Positions 44,884 to 52,862 are shown, counted from the first letter of the stretch. The stretch is 64,000 bases of DNA from CAYSRC01 sp964433495 (GCA_964433495.1 CAYSRC010000001.1:1-64000), one strand, 5' to 3'. Translations and numbers: made by a program. Notes: generated by a model not told the origin, from the letters alone.

Positions 44884-46040
44884 GCCGCGCCGCGTCCCCC
44901 CGCGCGGGACTTTGCGGCGGCGTCCGCGAGCATCCGCTCCATCAGATCCATGCAGTGCTCAAAGTCAAACCGCCGCGCATAGCCCTCGTACCGGCTGCTG
45001 CACCGCGTCCGCTCGTCAGGGTTGCCGAGCCAATAGTCGATCTTGTCCGCGAGGTCGTCCGCGTCGCCGCAGCGGAAGAGGTTGCGCCCGTCGAGCGCAA
45101 ACGCCCGCGTCGCGCTGCGGTCGGAGTCACAGATGACCGGCACGAGCCCGCAGGTGATGGCCTCAAGGCAGGATATCGCCTCGATCTCGATCTCGGCGGG
45201 GTGGACGTAGAGGTCGGCGCTGTTGAGGATCTCGGTCATCTCGCCGCGGGTAAAGAAGCGAAAGACGGGAGGGACGGGCAACTTTTTGCGGCTGTAGCGC
45301 ACAAGGCTCTGCTCGAGCGGGCCCGCCCCCGCGAACACCAGCTGGATGTCGTCGCGCAGGCGGCAGCGCGACACGGCGTCGATGAGCGTTTTGTGGCACT
45401 TTTCGGGGCTGTACCTGCCGGTGAAGACAACGATTTTTTTGTCGGGTGCAAGAAAGCCTGGCCGCGGGCAGGGGCGGCGCGCAAAGTCGCCGCTCACCCC
45501 GTTGGAGATGACGTATCCGTCGGTGGGCCCCACGACCGACTCGAAGGCGGCGCGGATAAACTCGCTCGGGTAGTGGACGGCGTCGACCTTGCTGTAGAGG
45601 CGTTTGTAAAAGACGCGGTAGACAAGGCGGTTGACGGCGCGGCAGTTCTTTAAAAACAGGTGGGCCGTGACGTTTTCCGCCTGGGCGTGAAAGCTCGCGG
45701 TGACGGGGATACCGAGCTCGTGCGCCGTCTCGGCGGCCGCCTTGCCCAGGGAGAAGGGGGCCTGGATGTGGACGACGTCCGCCCCCTCGACGGCCTGCCG
45801 CAGCTGCGCCCTGTCGGCCTTGGCGAGGCACACCCCGTTCTTTTTGATGTAGTTGTTGAAGACGCCGAAGTTGAACACGGGGGAGATATAGTATCCCTCG
45901 AGCCCGCGCTTGTCCTCGTCGGGACAGACCACCCGCACGCTGTGCCCCCGACGCTTGAGGGCCGAGATGAGGTTGATGGCTGCGATGGTCGTGCCGTTGT
46001 TCGCCGCGCCGAGCACGTCGCAGACGACGGTTATGTTCAT
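44880..46040 (-). CDS. GT4 glycosyltransferase
   Basis: A 386-aa GT-B retaining glycosyltransferase. The N-terminal Rossmann half begins MNITVVCDVLGAANNGTTIAAINLISALKRRG with the acceptor loop, HIQAPFSLG and VTASFHAQ are typical of the phosphatidylinositol/diacylglycerol glucosyltransferase branch; the C-terminal half has GRYSPEKCHKTLIDA, and the E-x7-E donor motif AEIEIEAISCLEAITCGLVP. The ATG at 46040 has AAGGGGTG upstream; the upstream extension of the frame is not conserved. With the coupled PlsC-like acyltransferase it likely makes a membrane glycolipid. Confidence 0.9.
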   Translation of the reverse strand: MNITVVCDVLGAANNGTTIAAINLISALKRRGHSVRVVCPDEDKRGLEGYYISPVFNFGVFNNYIKKNGVCLAKADRAQLRQAVEGADVVHIQAPFSLGKAAAETAHELGIPVTASFHAQAENVTAHLFLKNCRAVNRLVYRVFYKRLYSKVDAVHYPSEFIRAAFESVVGPTDGYVISNGVSGDFARRPCPRPGFLAPDKKIVVFTGRYSPEKCHKTLIDAVSRCRLRDDIQLVFAGAGPLEQSLVRYSRKKLPVPPVFRFFTRGEMTEILNSADLYVHPAEIEIEAISCLEAITCGLVPVICDSDRSATRAFALDGRNLFRCGDADDLADKIDYWLGNPDERTRCSSRYEGYARRFDFEHCMDLMERMLADAAAKSRAGGRGAA

Positions 46041-46136
46041 TTGTTGTGCACCCCTTGTGCGGACGGTCGCCCGCGCTTTCTTTCTTGTTCCTTTAAGATG
46101 GTAGCACAGAATACCCGGCCTTTCCTTAGACAAAAA

Positions 46137-46204
46137 TCGGCTTTTGTGCAGTTTGTTGCACAAAACAGTTTGTTGCACAAAACAGTTTGTTGCACAAAAG
46201 CCGA
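46137..46204. repeat. 17-bp tandem repeats inside a 14-bp inverted repeat
   Basis: Three direct copies of GTTTGTTGCACAAAACA (46151-46167, 46168-46184, 46185-46201 with the last two bases changed) enclosed by outer arms TCGGCTTTTGTGCA (46137-46150) and TGCACAAAAGCCGA (46191-46204). Lies about 100 bp upstream of the GT4 gene and downstream of the HxlR regulator gene. Could be an operator array or a recombination/hairpin site. Confidence 0.8.
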
Positions 46205-46298
46205 GAGATGTGGAGCTGAAAGCAGCCTGCCTGCGCGGGCAATAACATTCGAGGGGGGCGTCTCTTTTGCGGAGCCCCGGGGCAGGCCGCATCCGTGT

Positions 46299-46637
46299 TC
46301 AGGAGGCGCTCTGCGCCTTGTACCGCTCGCCCCAGCTGCTCATGGCGTCGAGGATGGGGCGCAGGCTCTGCCCCAGCGCGGTCAGGGCGTACTCGACCCT
46401 GGGCGGGACCTCGGCGTACACCGTGCGGGTCAAAAGGCCGCTCTTCTCCATCGCGCGCAGCTGCGCGGTCAGCACCTTTTGCGACACGCCGCCCACCGAG
46501 CGCCTGAGCTCGCCGAACCGCTTGGCGCCCGTGAGCAGGTCGCGCAGGATGAGCACCTTCCACTTGTCGCCGATAAGGGTGAGCGTCGTCTCCACCGGGC
46601 AGGCCGGCAGCTCCTTTTTTGGGGTTTGTTCGTCCAC
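46299..46637 (-). CDS. HxlR-family winged-helix regulator
   Basis: A 112-aa MarR/HxlR-type transcription factor: CPVETTLTLIGDKWKVLILRDLL, GELRRSVGGVSQKVLTAQLRAMEKSGLLTRTVYAEVPPRVEYALT is the full winged-helix with the usual N-terminal Cys. The frame is open to 46757, but GTG at 46637 (AGGGA upstream) gives the family length of 105-120; the longer start is not conserved. It lies upstream of the GT4-PlsC pair on the same strand; the 17-bp repeats between them are possible operators. Confidence 0.9.
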   Translation of the reverse strand: MDEQTPKKELPACPVETTLTLIGDKWKVLILRDLLTGAKRFGELRRSVGGVSQKVLTAQLRAMEKSGLLTRTVYAEVPPRVEYALTALGQSLRPILDAMSSWGERYKAQSAS

Positions 46638-46889
46638 GATGTTCCGCTTCCCTGCAATTGTTTCGTTTTGAAACTTTGTTATTAATAATACCATACGGCG
46701 GCGGAAGGGGTCAACAGCCCCGCGGGACGGTAAGGGCGGGCGCGCGTCCGAGTGCACGGCGCGTCACCCGGCTGCGTTCGGGCGATTTGAGCGGTCCCGC
46801 TGTTCTGCCGGGGGTCGCCCGCAATCCGTTCGACAGACCGCGCGCTTTGTGCTATCATGTAAAAAACGCCCGAAAGGGGGAGACCCGAT

Positions 46890-47942
46890 TTGCAGGAAAA
46901 AGAGGCCCTTTACGCCGCGCTGCCCGCACGGCTGCTGCCGTGGTACCGGGAGCACGCGCGAAGCCTGCCCTGGAGGGAAAACACCGACCCCTATCGGGTG
47001 TGGGTGTCCGAGATCATGCTGCAGCAGACCCGCGTCGACGCGGTGATCGGCCGCTACGAGCGCTTTATGCGCGCGCTGCCCGACATCCGAGCGCTCGCGC
47101 AGGCCCCGCAGGACGTCCTGCTCAAGCTGTGGGAGGGGCTCGGCTACTACAGCCGTGCGCGCAACCTGCAAAGGGCCGCAATTGAGATCGCGGAGCGCCG
47201 CGGCGGCCGTTTTCCCGACACGGCGCAGGAGATAGCAAAGCTGCCCGGCGTCGGGGCGTACACGGCGGGCGCAATTGCCTCCATCTGCTTTGAGCGGGCG
47301 GCGGCCGCCGTCGACGGCAACGTCGTGCGGATTATCGCGCGTATCACGGGCGACGGGACGCCGGCGGACAGCCCGCGCTTTAAACGGGAGATCGCAGAGC
47401 GGCTCGAGGCCGTCTATCCCGAGCAGGGGCGCGGCGCTTTCACGCAGGCGCTCATGGAGCTCGGCGCGATCGTCTGCACCCCGCGGGCCCCGCGGTGCGG
47501 CGACTGTCCGATGGCGGGTCTGTGCGCGGCGAAGCGGGACGGGCGGACAGCCGAGCTGCCGATCATGCCCGCCAAAAAGGAGAGGAAGACCGAGCAGCGC
47601 ACCGTCTTTTTGCTGGAATGCGGCGGGAAGCTGGCGCTCGCGCGCCGAGCCGAAAGGGGCCTGCTCGCCGGATTGTGGGCGCTGCCCGAATGCGCGGGGG
47701 CGCTGACGGCCGAAGAGGCGCTCGACGTCGTGCGCCGCTGGGGCGCGCAGCCGCGGGCGGTTGAGCCGTCGGCGGAGAAAAAGCATGTGTTCACCCACGT
47801 GGTCTGGCATATGCGGTGCTATCGGGCGATGTGCGCCGCCGCGCCCGCCCGCTTCACGTGGGCGTCGCCCGAGGAGCTGGAGACGCGGTATGCGCTGCCG
47901 ACCGCCTACCGGCAGTTTGTGCGCGATAAGGATGCCCTTTGA
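46890..47942 (+). CDS. mutY: A/G-specific adenine glycosylase MutY
   Basis: A 350-aa DNA repair glycosylase removing adenine opposite 8-oxoG. Catalytic E41 in WVSEIMLQQTRVD, helix-hairpin-helix LPGVGAYTAGAI, Asp139 in AVDGNVVRI, and the [4Fe-4S] cysteines C193, C200, C203 and C209. The C-terminal 8-oxoG-recognition Nudix-like domain is shortened but present (VFLLECGGKLALARRAERGLLAGLWALPE). The start is TTG with GGGGGAG upstream. It is monocistronic with a terminator behind it. Confidence 0.95.
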   Translation: MQEKEALYAALPARLLPWYREHARSLPWRENTDPYRVWVSEIMLQQTRVDAVIGRYERFMRALPDIRALAQAPQDVLLKLWEGLGYYSRARNLQRAAIEIAERRGGRFPDTAQEIAKLPGVGAYTAGAIASICFERAAAAVDGNVVRIIARITGDGTPADSPRFKREIAERLEAVYPEQGRGAFTQALMELGAIVCTPRAPRCGDCPMAGLCAAKRDGRTAELPIMPAKKERKTEQRTVFLLECGGKLALARRAERGLLAGLWALPECAGALTAEEALDVVRRWGAQPRAVEPSAEKKHVFTHVVWHMRCYRAMCAAAPARFTWASPEELETRYALPTAYRQFVRDKDAL

Positions 47943-47971
47943 CAGAGCGCGTTTGTTGTGAAGATTTCTTC

Positions 47972-48013
47972 CCGATACCCGAGTAAAGCGAAGGGGGTAT
48001 CGGTTTTCTTTTT
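47972..48013 (+). terminator. Terminator after mutY
   Basis: CCGATACCC pairs with GGGTATCGG around a 14-base loop, followed by TTTTCTTTTT. Confidence 0.85.
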
Positions 48014-48476
48014 GCGCCGCCGCGGGGGCGCTTTTGCCCTGATGCGCGCAGGGCGGGACAATGGGACAACGGCGTTCGTTCGTAAGCCCCCCTTACCGCG
48101 CGAAAGCGGAACGGACGCGCGACCCGCCCTGCATATTCCCGTAGGGTGGCCGCATGTTAAAGGTACGGACATGCGGCACACCCCGCACACTCCCGCGGGG
48201 CGTGCCGAGTGTCGTACTTTTTTACACTCGGCTGAATTCCCGAGAGCATGGGAAGCCCGAACGCCGTACCGATAGCGTTCGGTAAGGGAGCCCAAAGGCC
48301 GCGGCCAAAGATGTCCTCGGCCGGGAGCCTCAAGGGCAGGGGTACGACCCCTCGATCGGCTGCCCGCTTGCAGTGATCCGGCTCCCTTTCGTTGCGCCGC
48401 GGGGGATCGGGGAATTTTTTTGCCCCAAAAGCCCGCAAACACGGCAAAGGTCACCTCGCCGCCCCCTTAGTTACCC

Positions 48477-48517
48477 AAAAGTGCGTACTTTTCAGGGCGC
48501 GTGCACGGCGGTAGAAT
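48477..48517 (+). promoter_or_regulatory. Promoter and inverted repeat of the macrodomain/sirtuin operon
   Basis: Inverted repeat AAAAGT-GCGT-ACTTTT (48477-48492) overlaps a -35-like TTTTCA (48489-48494); 17 bp spacer; -10 TAGAAT (48512-48517). The position of the palindrome across the -35 element suggests repressor control. Confidence 0.5.
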
Positions 48518-48573
48518 AATAATCACAGAGAGCCGACAGGCCCGCTGAATAGAGCAAAACGGAGGATACAACC

Positions 48574-48684
48574 ATGGCATTTTCCGATTTAGCCGATTGG
48601 AGCGACGGGCGGGAGACCGCCCCTGCGGCGGCATGCTTTGAAAGCTGCCCCGCGGGCGCGGTCGAGAGGCGGGGAAGGACATGA
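48574..48684 (+). CDS. 36-aa small ORF coupled to the macrodomain gene
   Basis: ATG at 48574 with GGAGG nine bases upstream; 36 codons ending in TGA at 48682-48684 that overlaps the macrodomain ATG at 48681 (ATGA). The peptide begins MAFSDLADWSDGRETAP, has two Cys four residues apart near its middle (CFESC), and ends ERRGRT. It is not recognised. The classical spacing of the ribosome-binding site and the translational coupling argue for real translation; alternatives are a leader peptide, or the remnant of a larger gene such as GcvH-L, but no similarity to GcvH can be seen. Confidence 0.6.
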   Translation: MAFSDLADWSDGRETAPAAACFESCPAGAVERRGRT

Positions 48685-49460
48685 ATCAGGACGACAGAAG
48701 GCGGTATCTGTTAGGAGAGCTGCTCGCGGAGCGGGCAGAATATGACGAGATCGGGATACCCGCCGATGAGGAGGGGCAGAAAAAGCTGCTGCGCGCCCTT
48801 TTCAACGTGCGGCCGCCCGCGCCCGTTTCGGGGGAGTTTCTGCGGGTGCAGGACGAGTATCTCGGCGAGGAGACGAGGCGCAGGGGCGTCGTCGACGCGG
48901 ACGCGCTGCCCGCATCACCGGCCGACCGCCGCCTCGTCCTCCGGCGCGGCGACATCACCGCGCTGCGGATAGACGCGATCGTCAACGCCGCGAACAGCGC
49001 CCTGCGGGGGTGCTTTATCCCGTGCCATTCCTGCGTGGACAACGTCATCCACAGCGCAAGCGGGGTTCAGCTGCGCCTAGCATGCGACAAATTGATGACC
49101 GAGCAGGGGCGCGACGAGCCGACGGGGCGGGCAAAGATCACCCCCGCCTTCAACCTGCCGTGCCGCTATGTGCTGCACACCGTCGGGCCGATTGTATCGG
49201 GCGCGTTGACGAACAGGCACCGTGAACAGCTGGCGGACTGCTACCGCTCGTGCCTTGCGCTTGCGGCGCAAAAGGGCCTCGGCAGCGTCGCGTTCTGCTG
49301 CATCTCGACGGGGGAGTTTCACTTTCCCCGCAAGGCCGCGGCGGAGATCGCGGTGAGCACGGTCGCCGATTTTTTGAAGGGCGACAGGACGATCGAAAGG
49401 GTGGTGTTTGATGTTTTCAGGCAGGAGGACTATGACGTCTACAAAAGCTTGCTCGGATAA
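48681..49460 (+). CDS. Zinc-dependent macrodomain ADP-ribosylhydrolase
   Basis: A 259-aa protein with an N-terminal helical extension (1-75) and a macrodomain (about 86-257): VLRRGDITALRIDAIVNAANSALRG, then GCFIPCHSCVDNVIHSASG, which carries the Cys-His-Cys cluster of the Zn-macro group, and AGFNLP-like AFNLPCRYVLHTVGPI, CCISTGEFHFPRKAAAEIA. This group reverses ADP-ribosylation made by SirTM sirtuins. It is coupled upstream to a 36-aa ORF and overlaps the sirtuin gene downstream. Confidence 0.94.
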   Translation: MNQDDRRRYLLGELLAERAEYDEIGIPADEEGQKKLLRALFNVRPPAPVSGEFLRVQDEYLGEETRRRGVVDADALPASPADRRLVLRRGDITALRIDAIVNAANSALRGCFIPCHSCVDNVIHSASGVQLRLACDKLMTEQGRDEPTGRAKITPAFNLPCRYVLHTVGPIVSGALTNRHREQLADCYRSCLALAAQKGLGSVAFCCISTGEFHFPRKAAAEIAVSTVADFLKGDRTIERVVFDVFRQEDYDVYKSLLG

Positions 49461-50322
49461 GGTGAAGCGCTTAAAGGAGCTTGTCGGCGAGGCCGACGCC
49501 GTCGTCGTCGGCGCGGGCGCGGGCCTGTCGGCCGCGGCCGGCTTTACCTATTCGGGGCGGAGGTTCGAGGACAACTTTTCCGACTTCATCAAAAAATACG
49601 GCTTCACGGATATGTATTCGGGCGGCTTTTATCCCTTCGAGAGCCCCGAGGAGCACTGGGCCTATTGGTCGCGGTACGTCTTTATCAATCGCTGCGCGGA
49701 CGGCGACAACGGGACGTACCGAAGCCTGCTTGCGCTTGTAAAGGGCAAGGATTATTTTGTGCTGACGACCAACGTCGACCACTGCTTTCAAAGAGCGGGG
49801 TTCGACAAGCGCAGGCTGTTTTATACGCAGGGTGACTACGGCCTGTTTCAGTGCAGCGTGCCCTGTCACCGCGCGACCTACGACAACGAGGCGGTCATCC
49901 GCGAGATGGTCGCGCGGCAACGGGATATGCGAATCCCCTCCGAGCTCATCCCACGCTGTCCCGTCTGCGGCAGGCCGATGGCGATGAACCTGCGGGCCGA
50001 CGACACCTTTGTCGAGGACGCGGGCTGGTACCGCGCGGCGCAGCGGTATGCAGATTTTCTTCGCGGGCACGAGGGGAAAAGGGTGCTGTTTTTAGAGCTC
50101 GGCGTCGGCATGAACACCCCCGGGATTATTAAGTATCCGTTTTGGCAGATGACGGCGGAAAACCCGCGGGCGGTGTACGCCTGCGTCAACGCGGGGGAGG
50201 CGTGCGCGCTGCGGGGGATCGGGAACAGAGCCGTGTGCATAGAGGGCGATATCGGGGAAGTGATCGACAGGCTGTCGGATAACGGGGACGGTCGGCCTGC
50301 CCCTGCTTTTGCCGGGCTTTGA
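49432..50322 (+). CDS. Class M sirtuin (SirTM) ADP-ribosyltransferase
   Basis: A 296-aa NAD-dependent Sir2-fold enzyme. VVVGAGAGLSAAAGFTYSG is the NAD loop; TTNVDHCF replaces the QNxDxLH motif; in YTQGDYG a Gln (Q133) sits where deacetylase sirtuins have the catalytic His, as in SirTM proteins shown to ADP-ribosylate GcvH-L. Zinc cysteines are seen in FQCSVPC and RCPVCG. The ATG at 49432 (AGGAGG three bases upstream) leaves 22 residues before the core, like known SirTMs; earlier ATG/TTG at 49408-49411 are possible. It overlaps the macrodomain gene by 29 bp. Confidence 0.92.
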   Translation: MTSTKACSDKVKRLKELVGEADAVVVGAGAGLSAAAGFTYSGRRFEDNFSDFIKKYGFTDMYSGGFYPFESPEEHWAYWSRYVFINRCADGDNGTYRSLLALVKGKDYFVLTTNVDHCFQRAGFDKRRLFYTQGDYGLFQCSVPCHRATYDNEAVIREMVARQRDMRIPSELIPRCPVCGRPMAMNLRADDTFVEDAGWYRAAQRYADFLRGHEGKRVLFLELGVGMNTPGIIKYPFWQMTAENPRAVYACVNAGEACALRGIGNRAVCIEGDIGEVIDRLSDNGDGRPAPAFAGL

Positions 50323-50324
50323 AG

Positions 50325-50365
50325 AAAAAACAGAGGCGTCCCGCGGGCGGACGTCTCTGTTTTTT
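50325..50365. terminator. Bidirectional terminator between sirtuin and TetR genes
   Basis: AAAAAACAGAG-G-CGTCC pairs with GGACG-T-CTCTGTTTTTT; A and T runs on both flanks serve both convergent genes. Confidence 0.85.
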
Positions 50366-50540
50366 AACCCATGAGCTTGCGCCCCGTTATCCTGCCGCCA
50401 CGGCGGATGTTGCACGGGTACGCGGGGAAAACGGGCGGTGGGCTCGTTTTTCAGGACTTCTCCGCGTTAGATGAACCGTCCGAAACAGGGCGCGTGCGGC
50501 TGTCAAAAAGAGCGCGGCCCCGCGGTGAGACGGGGCGCGC

Positions 50541-51206
50541 TCAGCCGCCCTCGCGCACGCCCAAAAATTCGACGCCCCGCAGCATGATGCCGTCGACCGT
50601 GTGCGCGAGCTCGTCGCAGGGGGTCGTCATGCCGTTTTTGAACCAGTGCCTGATGAGCCCCACGCAGCCGCTGCTTACGAAGGCGTAGTAGTACTCGATG
50701 TCCTCGGGCCTTGCGCTCTTGAAGTGGGAGGTGTAGAAGGACAGATAAAAGTCCTTGCCCATGTCGATGAGCTTGAACATAAAATCCTTGTCGCCGTAGT
50801 TGCCGAGCGTCACCTCACAGATATCCGCGTTGTCCTTGATGCAGTGAAAGATGCTCGCCGTCACCTCGGTGACGGCGGACGGGAACGAGCCGTCGAACAC
50901 CCTGAGGGCTTCTTTGAAATCGTCCAAAAGCTCCTGCTCGATCTGGTCGCGGAGCTCGTACAGGTCGTTGAAGTGCCCGTAAAAGGTGCCGCGGTTGATG
51001 CCCGCCTCTTCGCACAGCTCCTTCACCGTGATGCGCTCGATGGGCTTTTGCTTTAAAAGGGTGGTGAGCGCCTTTCTGATCAGCGTCCGCGTGACCCTGA
51101 CCCGATTGTCATTTGTAAACTTTTTGATAACAATCCCTCCGATTAAACACCCGACCCGCCGTGTGTCCGAATACTGACAGCCCCGCGGTTGATGTGTCGT
51201 ACTCAT
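50541..51206 (-). CDS. TetR family regulator
   Basis: A TetR/AcrR-type repressor: RTLIRKALTTLLKQKPIERITVKELCEEAGINRGTFYGHFNDLYEL is the DNA-binding helix-turn-helix; the rest is the ligand-binding helical domain. The only ATG (51206) lies 27 residues before the expected start and has no good ribosome-binding site; a GGAGG at about 51133 sits seven bases before an in-frame ATC, so the real start may be non-standard and further in. It is divergent from an SDR gene with an operator-like palindrome between. Confidence 0.85.
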   Translation of the reverse strand: MSTTHQPRGCQYSDTRRVGCLIGGIVIKKFTNDNRVRVTRTLIRKALTTLLKQKPIERITVKELCEEAGINRGTFYGHFNDLYELRDQIEQELLDDFKEALRVFDGSFPSAVTEVTASIFHCIKDNADICEVTLGNYGDKDFMFKLIDMGKDFYLSFYTSHFKSARPEDIEYYYAFVSSGCVGLIRHWFKNGMTTPCDELAHTVDGIMLRGVEFLGVREGG

Positions 51207-51252
51207 TAACAGTATACTTTATGTGGATAATATAATCAACATGTTGTTGATT
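51206..51252 (+). promoter_or_regulatory. SDR promoter with TetR-type operator
   Basis: TTAACA at 51206-51211 and TATAAT at 51231-51236 (19 bp spacer, long) with GATAAT also at 51226. A perfect inverted repeat AATCAACA-TGT-TGTTGATT (51234-51252) overlaps and follows the -10 box, the usual place for a TetR operator controlling the SDR and its own gene. Confidence 0.55.
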
Positions 51253-51270
51253 AAAGCGAGGTGTTGCTCG

Positions 51271-52266
51271 ATGTTCGGCAGGTATATTGTCACGGGCGCT
51301 GCGGGGCATGTGGGGACGGCGACGGTCAGGGAGCTTGTGAAGATGGGCCGCGAGGTCGTCGGTCTTGTGATGGCGGGCGAAAAGGTGTACAACAGCGAGC
51401 GGGTGCGGTATGTCGAGGGGGACGTGACCGACCCCTCTACCCTCGAGGGGCTGTTCGACGGGCACGACCCGGCCGACACCGCCGTGATCCACACAGCGGG
51501 GATCGTCAGCATATCGGGCAGGGCGGGCAAGCGGCTGCGCGAGGTCAACGTCGGCGGGACGAAAAACATCATTGAGCTGTGCCGCCGCGCGGACGCGGGC
51601 AGGCTTGTGTATGTCAGCTCGGTCCACGCCATACCCGAGACCAAAAAGGGAGCCGTGCTGAGCGAGACGACCGAGTTTTCACCGGGGCTCGTCAACGGCG
51701 CCTACGCCAAGACCAAGGCCGAGGCGACGCGCGCCGTGCTCGACGCGGTGGAGGAGGGCCTCGACGCTGTCGTGGTCCATCCCTCGGGGATCATCGGCCC
51801 GTACAACGGCGGGGGCAACCACCTTGTCCAGCTCATCATTGACTATCTCTCGGGCAGGATACCCGCGTGCGTCAGGGGCGGGTATGACCTTGTCGATGTG
51901 CGCGACATCGCCCTCGGGTGCATCTCGGCCGCCGAGAACGGGAGGCGCGGCAGCTGCTATATCCTCTCCAACCGATATTGTGAGATAAAGGATGTGCTCG
52001 CCATGGTCAGGGACGAGGCGGGCGGCAAGCGGCTGCACACCATCCCGCTGTGGCTCGCGCGGGCGGCGGCCCCCGGCCTTGAGCTGCACGCAAAGGTCCA
52101 CAGAAGCCGTCCGCTCTACACCGCCTATTCGCTGCACACGCTGTCGGGCAGGGACAGGTTCACCCACAAGCGGGCGAGCGACGACCTCGGGTACGAGCCG
52201 CGGGACATCAGGGAGACGGTGCGGGACACCGTCGCGTGGATTAAGGGCCGCCGCGCCGGGATGTGA
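51271..52266 (+). CDS. NAD-dependent epimerase/dehydratase (extended SDR)
   Basis: A 331-aa extended short-chain dehydrogenase: YIVTGAAGHVGTATVREL (NAD-binding GxxGxxG), VIHTAGIVSI, YAKTKAE with the catalytic Tyr-x3-Lys (residues 164 and 168 region), and HPSGIIGPYNGG. The ATG at 51271 has GCGAGGTG upstream; the frame extends to 51223, but that would run through the operator. It is probably a dihydroflavonol-reductase-like or hydroxysteroid-type enzyme; the substrate is unknown. Confidence 0.88.
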   Translation: MFGRYIVTGAAGHVGTATVRELVKMGREVVGLVMAGEKVYNSERVRYVEGDVTDPSTLEGLFDGHDPADTAVIHTAGIVSISGRAGKRLREVNVGGTKNIIELCRRADAGRLVYVSSVHAIPETKKGAVLSETTEFSPGLVNGAYAKTKAEATRAVLDAVEEGLDAVVVHPSGIIGPYNGGGNHLVQLIIDYLSGRIPACVRGGYDLVDVRDIALGCISAAENGRRGSCYILSNRYCEIKDVLAMVRDEAGGKRLHTIPLWLARAAAPGLELHAKVHRSRPLYTAYSLHTLSGRDRFTHKRASDDLGYEPRDIRETVRDTVAWIKGRRAGM

Positions 52267-52862
52267 GCGGCCGGGGGATTGACGGACTGAGACCGCAAGC
52301 GACGAGCCGGGATTGCGGCAAAAAGCATGTTCAAGCGACAAGGCTTTTTCAGTCAATCCCTCAGTCAGCTGACGCTGACACGGCTCGCATATTCCCGCGA
52401 GTTGTGTCGGCCGTCGTACCGATTACGGCCGACTCTCCCTTTGCACTAGGGAGCCCTAAGGGCAGGCCACCCAAGGGGTGAACGCAGACTTTAGAGTTTG
52501 CTGAAGCCAAAGCCCCCTTTGTATAAAGGGGGGTGGTACGAAGTGCCGGGGGGATTGACGAACTGAGACGAAAGTCTTAGGTGAGCTCGGTTTCCAAAGC
52601 AACCTCTGACAATCCCGCAGCCGCACCAGTGCGGCACGGCTCGCATATTTCCCCACAGGGTGTGGTCGAGCATAAAAGGAACGACGCTCGACATGCGGCG
52701 CGGGAATATGTGCCTTCCGTGTACCGTACCGATTGCGCGCGGTAAAGGAGTCTCAAGGGTTCGTTGCCCCAAGACGCCTCAACGGAAAGGGAGCCTTGAG
52801 GACAAACCGCGCGCTGTGCCCGCCGGCGCTCGGTAAGCGGAGCCGAGAGAGACCGCCCGAGG

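Larger units (their letters stand above)
47943..48573. repeat. Intergenic region with mutY terminator and repeat block 4
   Basis: 631 bp. The mutY terminator is at 47972-48013. Repeat block at about 48060-48300: type II hairpins at 48127-48146, 48181-48200 (CCCCGC/GCGGGG) and 48237-48254 (TTCCC/GGGAA) alternate with type I hairpins at 48149-48177 (GCCGCATGT/ACATGCGGC), 48204-48232 (GCCGAGTGT/ACACTCGGC) and 48257-48282 (CCGAACGC/GCGTTCGG). The pair spacing is about 55 bp. The 48477-48517 stretch has the macrodomain operon promoter. Confidence 0.8.
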
